From contig JAGBTQ010000003.1 in assembly GCA_017631275.1 (NCBI GenBank), positions 280,158-344,157 of the forward strand: DNA of 64,000 nt. Reading direction: 5' to 3'. The DNA is from Alistipes sp. GTDB lineage: Bacteria > Bacteroidota > Bacteroidia > Bacteroidales > Rikenellaceae. Made by a program: the position numbers and the translations under genes. Shown piece by piece: positions 26,882-35,390 of the stretch. Every line of letters starts with the position of its first letter. Within the stretch, counting starts at the first letter, position 1. The notes below the pieces were generated by a model that was given only the letters and a program-made list of their open reading frames with translations, did no database searches and was not told the origin of the DNA.

Positions 26882-29434
26882 TTAGCTACACTTTGAGTAG
26901 CCGCAGGCCATACATGTTAGGCAACCATTCTGGTATGCCATGTTCTCCTGGCCACACTGTGGGCAACGACCCTTACCACGAGTACCGTCCTTGATATACT
27001 GCTTCAAGGCGCGCTCAACACCATTCTTCCATGTGTTGATAGTCTCAGAGTCGAGGTGCAAGCCGTCAACAAGCTGAACAACCTTGTCGATAGGCATGCC
27101 GTAGCGCAATACTCCAGAGATAAGCTTAGCATAGTTCCAGAACTCCTCGTCGAAGAGGCGTGAGATACCACCGATAGTGTTGATATATCCGTAGCGATCC
27201 TGATACTGGAAGTCGTAGCGCTTAGAGCCATCCTTCTCGTGTACCTTTAGAATCTGACCGCTCTTGATGGTCTTAGGGATATACATAGCATCCTCCTCGA
27301 TCTTACCGGTGAAGATCTCGTAAGGACGGTCGTCCTGCTTACCTACGAAGGCGATCCAATCCTCCGAGCCATTCTTGAAGCGTACGATGTCGGCAGGAAT
27401 AGACTCTGGGCGGCGGATAGAGTCGCTATTCGAGCAGTTCTTCTTTGCTGCGCCCTTATCCTTAATGTCGAGAAGCACACCATCGCGGCAACCGTCACGA
27501 TATACGGTGATACCCTTACAGCCAGACTCCCACGCTGTGCGGTAAACGTCGGCAACGAGCTCCTCGGTAACCTCGTTAGGGAGGTTAACAGTTACAGAGA
27601 TTGAGTGGTCAACCCACTTCTGGATAGCACCCTGCATCTTAACCTTAGCAACCCAGTCGATGTCGTTGGCAGTAGCCTTGTAGTAAGGCGATGCCTTGAG
27701 CCACTTGTCGAGCTCCTCCTCTGAGATGTTCTGAATGTTTGTTGTGTCGTAGCCATTGATCTCCAACCACTTGATAAACTGGTGGTGGAAGACGTAGTAC
27801 TCCACAAACTTCTCTCCAGTCTCGTCAACGAATGTTGCGGTCTGGTCCTTATCTGATGGGTTGATCTTGCGGCGACGCTTGTATACTGGGCGGAACACTG
27901 GCTCGATACCCGATGTTGTCTGCGACATGAGCGATGTTGTGCCGGTAGGGGCAATAGTAAGCATTGCGATGTTACGGCGACCATGCTCCTTCATCATCTC
28001 GCGAAGCTCAGGTGCTGCCTCGCAGATACGCTCGATCATAGGGTTGCCCTGCTCCTTCTCGAAGTTAAAGACACCAAATGCGCCACGCTCCTTAGCCATG
28101 ATGGTTGATGCGCGGTAAGCCTCAACAGCCAAGGTCTTGTGTACGTTAACAGCGAAGTCGATAGCCTCCTCCGAGCCGTAGCGAAGACCCAATGCAGCCA
28201 ACATATCGCCCTCAGCAGTGATGCCAAGACCTGTACGGCGACCCTTGAGTGCCATATCCTTAATCTTCTTCCAGAGCTCGAGCTCTACGCGGCGTACATC
28301 GTCGTCCTCAGGGTCAGATGCAATCTTCGAGATGATAAGCTCCACCTTCTCCAACTCAAGGTCGATGATGTCGTCCATGAGGTGCATAGCCTTAGCTACG
28401 TGATCCTTGAAGAGCTCGAAGTTGAACTTAGCCTCAGCGGTGAATGGGTTCTCAACATAGCTTAGGAGGTTGAGAGCCAACAGACGGCAGCTGTCGTAAG
28501 GGCACAATGGAATCTCGCCACAAGGGTTTGTAGATACTGTTCTGAAGCCCTGGTCGGCGTAGCAGTCGGGCACACTCTCACGAATGATAGTATCCCAGAA
28601 CAATACGCCAGGCTCTGCTGACTTCCAAGCGTTGTGGATAATCTTGTCCCAAAGCTTCTTGGCGTCGATATCCTGTGTGAAGGTTGGCTCAGGTGAGCTT
28701 ACGGGGAATTGCTGACGGTATGACTCACCCGCCAAGGCAGCACGCATAAACTCATCGTCAATCTTGATAGAGACATTCGCACCAGTAACCTTGCCGGTGT
28801 CAACCTTAGCGTCGATGAAGCGCTCAGCATCTGGGTGCTTGATAAGCAACGAGAGCATCAACGCACCACGACGGCCATCCTGTGCAACCTCACGTGTAGA
28901 GTTTGAGTAGCGCTCCATGAATGGAACGATACCTGTAGAGGTGAGTGCTGAGTTGAGCACTGGGCTACCTGTAGGACGAATGTGCGAGAGGTCGTGACCA
29001 ACACCACCACGGCGCTTCATGAGCTGCACCTGCTCCTCGTCCATACGGAAGATACCACCGTAAGAGTCGGCAGGGTTCTTATGGCCGATAACAAAGCAGT
29101 TAGAGAGCGAAGCAACCTGAAGGTTGTTGCCGATACCTGTCATTGGGCCACCCTGTGGAATGATGTAACGGAAGTGGTCGAGAAGCTCGAAAATCTCGTC
29201 GTGGCTAAGGCCATTAGGATAGTTACGCTCGATGCGTGCGAGCTCCGCAGCAATACGATTGTGCATATCCTTAGGTGAGCGCTCGTAGATGTTGCCAAAT
29301 GAGTCCTTAAGGGCATACTTGCTAACCCACACCTGTGCGGCAAGGTCGTCACCTGCGAAGTACTCCTTTGACGCAGCAACGGCATCTTCGTACTTCACCG
29401 TCATAAGCTGTTCATTGTTAGGTTTTTGAGTCAT
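26882..29434 (-). CDS. nrdJ: Adenosylcobalamin-dependent ribonucleotide reductase (class II)
   Basis: An 850-residue enzyme making deoxyribonucleotides without needing oxygen or a second subunit. Motifs of the large B12-dependent type: SLSNCFVIG with a redox cysteine, the radical-site NPCGEIPL block, RRGGVGHDLS and APTGTTSLM. The C-terminus carries a zinc ribbon-like CPQCG...CMACGYSKC that also presents the reducing cysteines. An additional DUF-type domain lies between about 660 and 800 (FKNGSEDWIAFVG). No cobalamin riboswitch is recognisable in the 200 bases upstream; that leader has a CGAACC/GGTTCG hairpin at 29484-29499 and an inverted repeat GGGGGCT/AGCCCCC at 29504-29510 and 29549-29555. 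Confidence 0.93.
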   Translation of the reverse strand: MTQKPNNEQLMTVKYEDAVAASKEYFAGDDLAAQVWVSKYALKDSFGNIYERSPKDMHNRIAAELARIERNYPNGLSHDEIFELLDHFRYIIPQGGPMTGIGNNLQVASLSNCFVIGHKNPADSYGGIFRMDEEQVQLMKRRGGVGHDLSHIRPTGSPVLNSALTSTGIVPFMERYSNSTREVAQDGRRGALMLSLLIKHPDAERFIDAKVDTGKVTGANVSIKIDDEFMRAALAGESYRQQFPVSSPEPTFTQDIDAKKLWDKIIHNAWKSAEPGVLFWDTIIRESVPDCYADQGFRTVSTNPCGEIPLCPYDSCRLLALNLLSYVENPFTAEAKFNFELFKDHVAKAMHLMDDIIDLELEKVELIISKIASDPEDDDVRRVELELWKKIKDMALKGRRTGLGITAEGDMLAALGLRYGSEEAIDFAVNVHKTLAVEAYRASTIMAKERGAFGVFNFEKEQGNPMIERICEAAPELREMMKEHGRRNIAMLTIAPTGTTSLMSQTTSGIEPVFRPVYKRRRKINPSDKDQTATFVDETGEKFVEYYVFHHQFIKWLEINGYDTTNIQNISEEELDKWLKASPYYKATANDIDWVAKVKMQGAIQKWVDHSISVTVNLPNEVTEELVADVYRTAWESGCKGITVYRDGCRDGVLLDIKDKGAAKKNCSNSDSIRRPESIPADIVRFKNGSEDWIAFVGKQDDRPYEIFTGKIEEDAMYIPKTIKSGQILKVHEKDGSKRYDFQYQDRYGYINTIGGISRLFDEEFWNYAKLISGVLRYGMPIDKVVQLVDGLHLDSETINTWKNGVERALKQYIKDGTRGKGRCPQCGQENMAYQNGCLTCMACGYSKCS

Positions 29435-29590
29435 CGTTATATCGTTTTTATTATTGTTTTCGAGCTATGTTCGCCCATCGTTGCGAACCCAACGGTTCGT
29501 TTCGGGGGCTAAATCAGGCATACAAAATTCGTGATTTTTCGTGGGAAAAGCCCCCTATATCCCACTATTTTTTCGACACTTTATCCACAA

Positions 29591-29627
29591 ACAAAAAAAA
29601 GATGCGCCACAGCTATCTGTAGCGCAT
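29591..29627 (-). terminator. Terminator of the exchanger-SGNH-MBOAT-PAP2 operon
   Basis: An 11-base-pair stem (ATGCGCCACAG with CTGTAGCGCAT, one G-U type pair) between 29602 and 29626, with an A tract at 29593-29600 giving a U run on the minus strand. It lies just after the PAP2 gene stop. Confidence 0.85.
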
Positions 29628-29632
29628 ATTCT

Positions 29633-30223
29633 CTATTTTTTCTCTTTCGTGAGTATTTTGTGCAGTCGATGAAATATCCATAAACCGACCGCGGCGGAGA
29701 GAGTGCCAAGAAGTGCGCCAAGCAGTATGTCTTGCGGAAAGTGACAGGCGAAGTATATGCGCGAGTAGCAGACCGCAACAGCTACAACGCCAAGGAGGAT
29801 TGTCATCCAGCGCTTGCCAATAACCCTCGATGCGATTATTGCTATTGTCGTGATTGTTGCAGCGTGTGCCGACACCGAGCCGTTGAGTCCCGCATTGCCA
29901 TAGCCATTGGTGAACGCCTCCAAGCCCTCGGTGTGCATGGGGCGTGGTCGTGCAGGGAAGCTCGCCCATAGATCCTTGAGTGGTCCTTGGTGCTTGAATA
30001 CTCCTGCCACAAGGTCGGCAAAGCCTACTGCTACACCCATAGCCACAAGAAGAGCAACAACACCTCTCCAGCCGAACTTGCGCCATACTATATATAATAT
30101 AAGTATATATAGCGGCACCCATAGCTTGATGCCCGACACAAGACGCATTACGCAGTCGAGTGCCGAGGGACCATCGAAGTTAAGTAGCTCAAATAGCGGC
30201 CAATCCCAGGTTATGCTGCCCAT
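29633..30223 (-). CDS. PAP2 superfamily membrane phosphatase
   Basis: A 196-residue inner-membrane protein with about five to six helices and the three-part PAP2 signature: lysine and arginine region KHQGPLKD..ARPRP (about 78-95), SVSAH near 117 with the catalytic histidine (the usual form is PSGH), and SRIYFACHFPQD near 153-164 with the second catalytic histidine and aspartate. The family removes phosphate from lipid phosphates such as undecaprenyl pyrophosphate or lipid A. It is the last gene of the operon with MBOAT and SGNH proteins, starting 12 bases after the MBOAT stop, which hints at envelope glycan or lipid modification. Confidence 0.85.
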   Translation of the reverse strand: MGSITWDWPLFELLNFDGPSALDCVMRLVSGIKLWVPLYILILYIVWRKFGWRGVVALLVAMGVAVGFADLVAGVFKHQGPLKDLWASFPARPRPMHTEGLEAFTNGYGNAGLNGSVSAHAATITTIAIIASRVIGKRWMTILLGVVAVAVCYSRIYFACHFPQDILLGALLGTLSAAVGLWIFHRLHKILTKEKK

Positions 30224-30235
30224 ACTTTGCTTGGT

Positions 30236-31756
30236 TTAGAATGCTGCGTAAACTGGTAGTCCGCCGTCGCCCGCAAGCATCATCTGTGCCTGCATAACAA
30301 TCCATATTGTGACAACGAGCAAGAGGAGCTGACCCACAAAGCCTGAGCGAGTTACCCAGCCTGTGAGAATGCCGTTGAAGCGCTTAGGCATGAAGTGCAT
30401 GGCGTAGCCAATAACTACAAGAACGAGGGCAAAGCCAGCCTTATGCGTAAGAGCGATGAAGTCGCCCGCAGCGAAGTTGGTAAATATCTTGGTGTAGATA
30501 TCTACGACGCCCTCCCATGTATCCATGCAGATCATTGGCCATGTGAAGGTCATAAAGTTGAACAAGAAGAGTGTGGCAGCAATTCGCCAGCCACGCTTCA
30601 TATCCTTACCCAACGCCTTAGAGCCTGATACCTTCTCCAACCATAGCTTGTGAAGGGCAAGACCCACGCCCTGGAGCATACCCCAGACCACGTATGGGAG
30701 ATTAACCTTGTGCCACATAGCACACACGAACATGGTGATTGTGAGGTTCATATATGTGCGGAAGCGGCCCTTGCGGTTACCACCAAGCGAGATGTAGAGG
30801 TAGTCGCGCAACCACGACGATAGCGAGATGTGCCATCTGCGCCAAAACTCGGTGATTGTTGCCGACTTAAACGGAGCATCGAAGTTGTCTGGGAGCTTAT
30901 AGCCCAATGCCAAGGCGATACCTATGGCTATGTCCGAATATCCCGAGAAGTCGCAGTAGAGGCGGATACCGAAGGCGTATAGCGCCACGAGCATGACAAC
31001 ACCACTGTCGCCAAAGTCGCCAGAAACGGCGGGGATAAGAAGCAGGGTGTCGATAGCCTTAGATATCACGGCATACTTTATAAGACCGCTCGATACCAAC
31101 GCCACCGAACGACCAATATCGTCACGCGTAACGATGATATTCTCTCTCTCGATTTGTGGGATAAACTCCTTGTTGCGCACCAACGGACCAAGGAATACCT
31201 TGGGGAAGAAGCTGAGCAAGAAGAGGTAGTCGAGGTATCGCTTCACAGGGCTGATGACACCGCGTGAGAGGTCGATAATGTAGGACATCGACTGGAACAC
31301 GAAGAACGACACACCCGCAGGCACAAGTATCTCGCCGAGGTTGATAGTGCCATTTCCAAAGAGGTTGTTTAGCGCCTCCTCGAACAATCCTCCAATCTTG
31401 AAGTAGCTCAAGATGAGGATGTTGATAATCATGCTGAGGGTCACCCAGCCACGTGTTCGCTTACCCTCGTCGCGACGCTTGGCTATACGCTGACCAATAA
31501 GGTAATCGCTCGTAGCAACAAACAGAAGCAACAGAACGAAGAGTCCCGAAATCTTGTAGTAGAAGTATAGCGAGATAAGGCTAACATATATTGTGCGTGC
31601 CATACGGCGGTTGCGCACAGCCATATATCCTATGCCAAATACCATGAAGGCAAACAAGAAGAAGCCACTTGCAAGGGTCATTGGCGACGCAGAGTCGTAG
31701 TTGAGCAGGGTGAGTAGTCGCTGCCACACCTCGCCATCAAACTTGAAAAAATCCAT
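30236..31756 (-). CDS. MBOAT family O-acyltransferase (AlgI/PatA-like)
   Basis: A 506-residue multi-helix inner-membrane protein. The family's catalytic histidine is His349 in MFVCAMWHKVNLPYVVWG; the upstream block ITEFWRRWHISLSSWLRDYLYI is also diagnostic. AlgI-type MBOATs move acetyl groups across the membrane for use on exported polysaccharide or peptidoglycan, normally with an SGNH partner. The SGNH-type gene lies 23 bases upstream, so the two probably form an O-acetylation machine. The acceptor polymer is unknown; a PAP2 phosphatase follows. Confidence 0.92.
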   Translation of the reverse strand: MDFFKFDGEVWQRLLTLLNYDSASPMTLASGFFLFAFMVFGIGYMAVRNRRMARTIYVSLISLYFYYKISGLFVLLLLFVATSDYLIGQRIAKRRDEGKRTRGWVTLSMIINILILSYFKIGGLFEEALNNLFGNGTINLGEILVPAGVSFFVFQSMSYIIDLSRGVISPVKRYLDYLFLLSFFPKVFLGPLVRNKEFIPQIERENIIVTRDDIGRSVALVSSGLIKYAVISKAIDTLLLIPAVSGDFGDSGVVMLVALYAFGIRLYCDFSGYSDIAIGIALALGYKLPDNFDAPFKSATITEFWRRWHISLSSWLRDYLYISLGGNRKGRFRTYMNLTITMFVCAMWHKVNLPYVVWGMLQGVGLALHKLWLEKVSGSKALGKDMKRGWRIAATLFLFNFMTFTWPMICMDTWEGVVDIYTKIFTNFAAGDFIALTHKAGFALVLVVIGYAMHFMPKRFNGILTGWVTRSGFVGQLLLLVVTIWIVMQAQMMLAGDGGLPVYAAF

Positions 31757-31779
31757 AGTTCTCTGATTTTGATTAGTGG

Positions 31780-33363
31780 TTACTCAACATCGTAGATAAG
31801 AGGCGTGTTGTCCAACTCGGGCATAAGCTCGTAGCGCTTGTATAGACCCTCAGGCGAGAGACCAAGAGGATATACCATATCTACGATCTTACCCTCACGC
31901 TCTACGAGCATATCGTAGGCGCGCTGCATGATAGCGTCGCTCAGAGGCTTAGCCACACGAGCACCACCCTTGAAGTTGATGTGGATGTGGTCGCCCGCTG
32001 CCCAGCCGTTGTTTACAAAGCCACGGATACCGCCATACGACAATATAACCTTACCCATCTCCCAGAATGCTACGCCCGACTGTTTTGAGGCACGGCGCTG
32101 GAATGGTGTCATAATCTCCACTGAGTTCATAGGCTTCCAGCCACCCTCGCCCTTAATCCAGCGGTCAGAGACGCCAAGCACAAGGATAGCAGCATCGGGG
32201 AAGCAGCGCTTGATGTAGGCGATCATGTCGCAGAGCTTGTTCTGATACTTCGTGAAGTCGCGCTGGCCTGGCTGCATACCGTTAAGACCATACTCCAACA
32301 CTACGAGGTCGTAGCCCCAGAGCTTATCTACCTGACGGTTTACGGCAGCGCCCGAGCCGAAGATGGTGTATCCGCTATTACCACGAATAGACATGTTGTC
32401 GACGATGACACCCTTACCACCCTCCAACGATGCACCATGACATAGAACATTACCGCTCAAGATGTTCATCTTGATGCTGTTTACTGGTGCCTCGACATAA
32501 AGCTCACGAACGTAGTCGGCACCTGGCACGGTGAACTTCTGCTTGAGGGTGTCGTTGATGACAAGCTCAATGCGGCTCTCCTCACGGCTGGTGATAAGCA
32601 CACGTGCGCGACTGCATGAGTCGAGTGTTGGGAATGTGTTTGTCGACTGCCAACGTGCTGTTGAGCCACGGTGACCTGCGGCAAGGTAGCCCGACATGAA
32701 GAACTTATCGCGGTATGACGCAGGAATAGAGCCTGTATTCATCAAGCTATAGGCTGTCCAGCCCGACACCGAGCGACGTACGCTGGTACGGTAGATCTCG
32801 AAGGGAATGGCACAAGGCACAAAGCCCACACCACGACCACCAAAGGTGCGCTGAAGCTCGTCGCGAAGGTCCTGAGTGAGGATATCGCCCTCGATGTATG
32901 AGTCGCCAAGGAAGGCAATACGCACATCTTGACCGTCGATAAGCTTCTCGACAAAGCGATCGAAGCGTGTAATCTCGGCAGTGTCGTAGTCCTCGATAGG
33001 CACTGCTCGGCTCGACTTCTTAGGCTTAATCATGTCGCTACGTAGCATCTCGCGAGGAGCTACCTCCTGCTCTGCTACAATCCACTCAATGCGTGCAGGG
33101 TTGTTCTTAGCCACCGAGTCTTCAACCTCCTCAACCTTTGCAAGCTGACTCTCGAGGTGCTCGAAGTCGGCAACATAGTCAACAGGCACTGCCGCAGCCT
33201 CCTTCTCGGCAGCAGGGCGTAGGTCGGCAAGAATATCTACCTTCTCGCACTCGAGGCCAAAGACGTTGGCTGAGGGTATGAAGCTGAGGGCTGCCACGCC
33301 AACGATAACGGCGAAAAGCAGGCACCAGCCACGCAATGAATAATCTCTGTTCTCCATCTTCAT
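31780..33363 (-). CDS. Membrane-anchored SGNH/GDSL hydrolase-like protein, putative O-acetylation partner
   Basis: A 527-residue protein with one N-terminal transmembrane helix (about 12-30) and a large periplasmic part. Residues about 30-130 are acidic and linker-like. SGNH blocks follow: FLGDSYIEGD at about 151-160 (nucleophile Ser), LEYGLNGMQPG at about 370-380 (the Asn block) and the Asp-His pair in GDHIHINFKGG at about 461-471. Such proteins either add or remove acetyl groups in partnership with MBOAT transporters. An ATG two codons in (MENRD) is an equally good start. It is the gene before MBOAT. Confidence 0.85.
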   Translation of the reverse strand: MKMENRDYSLRGWCLLFAVIVGVAALSFIPSANVFGLECEKVDILADLRPAAEKEAAAVPVDYVADFEHLESQLAKVEEVEDSVAKNNPARIEWIVAEQEVAPREMLRSDMIKPKKSSRAVPIEDYDTAEITRFDRFVEKLIDGQDVRIAFLGDSYIEGDILTQDLRDELQRTFGGRGVGFVPCAIPFEIYRTSVRRSVSGWTAYSLMNTGSIPASYRDKFFMSGYLAAGHRGSTARWQSTNTFPTLDSCSRARVLITSREESRIELVINDTLKQKFTVPGADYVRELYVEAPVNSIKMNILSGNVLCHGASLEGGKGVIVDNMSIRGNSGYTIFGSGAAVNRQVDKLWGYDLVVLEYGLNGMQPGQRDFTKYQNKLCDMIAYIKRCFPDAAILVLGVSDRWIKGEGGWKPMNSVEIMTPFQRRASKQSGVAFWEMGKVILSYGGIRGFVNNGWAAGDHIHINFKGGARVAKPLSDAIMQRAYDMLVEREGKIVDMVYPLGLSPEGLYKRYELMPELDNTPLIYDVE

Positions 33364-33378
33364 CTATTTTTGTTTAAA

Positions 33379-34317
33379 TTATATCAAAGTGTATATGTAT
33401 GCTACATAGCAGAGGATAAACAATACACCCTCGATGCGTGTTAGCTTGTCGCGTCCGATGACAAGCGCCGAGAGCATGAGAATGAATGTTGCCGCCACGC
33501 AGACGTAGATGTCGGTCATCTCTACGCCACCCATTGTTAGAGGAGTTGCTGTAGAGCATACGCCGAGGATAAGTAGTATGTTGGCGATGTTCGAGCCGAG
33601 AACGTTACCCAGCGCCAGCGAAGCCTTGCCCTTGAATATTGACACGAGCGACGATGCAAGCTCGGGCATCGATGTGCCGCCGGCAACAAGCGTGATGGCA
33701 ATTGTTGCCTCCGATACGCCCCATGCTCGGGCAATCTCCGAGGCGCTATTTACGAACATCTCACCACCATAAATCAAGCCCGCAAGACCTCCGATAATCC
33801 AAATTGGTATGCGCCATAGGGGCATAGGCTTGCTCTGGCTTTGCTCCTCGCTTGAGGGCTGAGTAGCCAACGCCTTTTTATCGGCACGTATGGTGAGAAT
33901 AATCATTGCAATATAGCCGCAAAGAAGAAGGATACCCTCGATGCGTGTGATGTCCTGGTTGAGGAGCGTTACAGCAAGCAGGGCAACGGTTGCAACGATG
34001 CAGATAGGTATATCTCGGCGAATATTGCTCTTGGTGAAGACTATAGGCGAGGCTAAGGCACACACACCCAAGATGAGCAGGATGTTGAATATGTTTGAGC
34101 CCACAATGTTGCCTATGGCCATGTCGCCCTTGCCAGCGAGTGCCGACATGAAACTAACCGTAAGCTCAGGCATAGATGTTCCCACGGCAACGATGGTAAG
34201 ACCCACAATGAACTCTGGAACCTTGAACTTTTGTGCCACAGCAACCGAGCCATCGGTGAGCATCATAGCACCTACGATGATAAGCACAAACGATATAATT
34301 AGTAATCCGTAAATCAT
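33379..34317 (-). CDS. Calcium/sodium antiporter, CaCA family (YrbG-like)
   Basis: 312 residues from the ATG at 34317; a longer start would overlap its promoter. Ten predicted helices form two inverted repeats, each with the ion-binding alpha motif: VGTSMPELTVSF then GNIVGSNIFNILLILG, and GGTSMPELASSL then GNVLGSNIANILLILG. It exchanges sodium or protons for calcium across the inner membrane. The promoter is at 34349-34356. The next gene (SGNH) starts 15 bases after its stop, so it opens the operon ending in the PAP2 gene. Confidence 0.92.
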   Translation of the reverse strand: MIYGLLIISFVLIIVGAMMLTDGSVAVAQKFKVPEFIVGLTIVAVGTSMPELTVSFMSALAGKGDMAIGNIVGSNIFNILLILGVCALASPIVFTKSNIRRDIPICIVATVALLAVTLLNQDITRIEGILLLCGYIAMIILTIRADKKALATQPSSEEQSQSKPMPLWRIPIWIIGGLAGLIYGGEMFVNSASEIARAWGVSEATIAITLVAGGTSMPELASSLVSIFKGKASLALGNVLGSNIANILLILGVCSTATPLTMGGVEMTDIYVCVAATFILMLSALVIGRDKLTRIEGVLFILCYVAYIYTLI

Positions 34318-34348
34318 AGATTTTTTATTAAAAATAAAAACAATGGCG

Positions 34349-34356
34349 CAAAGATA
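34349..34356 (-). promoter_or_regulatory. -7 promoter element for the calcium antiporter operon
   Basis: Minus-strand TATCTTTG, exact match, about 32 bases before the ATG at 34317; it supports the short antiporter start. Confidence 0.65.
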
Positions 34357-34419
34357 GTAAAAATTTGGGAAGTGCAAATGCGATTTAACCACAAAACATG
34401 ACACAATGTGGCGTTACAA

Positions 34420-34541
34420 ACAAAAGGGGCAAGCCTTGCGACCTGCCCCGCCTCCCTAAGCAACGGGAGCGACCCAATAAAAACTAAAAAGATTTATTCA
34501 CACGTGTGAAAATGCAGTAAACAAACTGCGCTTAATTTCAT
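34420..34541 (-). ncRNA. Candidate structured small RNA (or short leader with 15-residue ORF), unrecognised
   Basis: About 360 bases lie between the antiporter and hemerythrin genes. On the minus strand a CATCTTTG promoter-like element at 34546-34553 is followed by four hairpins: GCAGT/ACTGC at 34514-34529, a perfect 14-base palindrome at 34497-34510, CTCCC/GGGAG at 34452-34469 and GGGGCA/TGCCCC at 34426-34449, the last followed by TTTTG, a terminator. It stops just before the antiporter promoter, so it would be an independent transcript. It also contains a 15-residue ORF (34494-34541). It does not look like SRP RNA, tmRNA or a tRNA; 6S RNA cannot be excluded. Confidence 0.4.
34422..34449 (-). 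terminator. Terminator-like hairpin ending the small RNA candidate
   Basis: Stem GGGGCA/TGCCCC (34426-34431 with 34444-34449), followed on the minus strand by TTTTGTTTG from the A-rich stretch at 34417-34425. Confidence 0.55.
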
Positions 34542-34648
34542 GGTGCAAAGATGGGGCAATATCTCCAACTATGCAATCGCCAAATGTGGGTAAACTAACG
34601 TGGGCGAGATACCTAAATGTTGGTATTTGCCATTTGCAAAATTATGAG

Positions 34649-34656
34649 TATATTTG
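34649..34656 (+). promoter_or_regulatory. -7 promoter element for the hemerythrin-LuxR-cutC operon
   Basis: TATATTTG matches TAnnTTTG, and TTTG at 34626-34629 stands 19 bases upstream as a good -33 element. The leader is about 25 bases. Confidence 0.7.
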
Positions 34657-34682
34657 CATGATAATATAATCTAAGTCAAACC

Positions 34683-35390
34683 ATGAACAAGATAATACAT
34701 ATGGGTCAGCTCGTTCCACTCTCAAAGGAGATGAAACTCTTTGAGCTTATCGACGGCTACCCACAGCTTCTATCAATATTTTCGCGCCTCGACATAAAGT
34801 TGCCCTTTGGTGACATATCGGTTGAGGAGATGTGTGAGCGCGAGGGTTTCGATGCCGAGCTATTTATGATGCTCTGCAACATGCACCTTGAGCCCGAGCA
34901 CCGCCCCGTAGATAAAGATTTGCGTGTTGAAATGCTCGGAGGTGTTGTTGCCTACCTGCGCTCGTCGCATCGCTACTATACGGGATATATGCTTCCGCAC
35001 GTGGCACAGCACCTGGAGCGTGTGTTGGAGCATTGTGATGCCTTGTCGCAGCGTGTATTGCGCTCATTCTACGACGATTACGTTGGTTTCCTTGCCTCGC
35101 ACTTCGACGAGGAGGAGCGCGACATATTCTCACTTATCGACAACATAGCAACCTCGCTCGATGCCAACTTCTCGATGCTCGAAGCGCCACATGGCGACAT
35201 CGACGACAGAACAAACGACATAGCCTCGCTCGTGATCAAGAGCCTTCCTGAGCGTGTGCCCACGGCGTTGCGTTGCTCGCTACTCGACCACATCTATATG
35301 CTTCGTGATGACCTTCGCCGACATAGCGTTGTCGAGATGATGCTTCTTCGTCCGTTAGTTGCTAAATTTCAAAATAGTGTGCAGCGATGA
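34683..35390 (+). CDS. Hemerythrin-like domain protein (RIC/YtfE-type)
   Basis: A 235-residue cytosolic protein. Residues about 10-60 form a small helical domain like those preceding hemerythrin domains in ScdA/YtfE proteins, but without their CC motif. A four-helix hemerythrin fold follows, with candidate di-iron ligands H96 in SSHRYY, H106, H140 with E143 in ASHFDEEE and H214 in RRHSVVE. RIC proteins handle iron-sulfur damage from oxygen or nitric oxide. Its stop overlaps the next start by four bases (ATGA), so it is translationally coupled to a LuxR-type regulator; sensing is a plausible role. Confidence 0.75.
   Translation: MNKIIHMGQLVPLSKEMKLFELIDGYPQLLSIFSRLDIKLPFGDISVEEMCEREGFDAELFMMLCNMHLEPEHRPVDKDLRVEMLGGVVAYLRSSHRYYTGYMLPHVAQHLERVLEHCDALSQRVLRSFYDDYVGFLASHFDEEERDIFSLIDNIATSLDANFSMLEAPHGDIDDRTNDIASLVIKSLPERVPTALRCSLLDHIYMLRDDLRRHSVVEMMLLRPLVAKFQNSVQR

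Noticed and set aside
26676-26885. 69-residue plus-strand reading frame rich in Ser, Leu, Pro and His
   Set aside because: Lies wholly in repeat copy A and runs through the nrdJ terminator; low-complexity translation of repeats.
29581-29589. Exact DnaA box TTATCCACA
   Set aside because: A single 9-base match is expected about once in this much sequence by chance; no cluster, no dnaA or dnaN nearby, so no origin is called.
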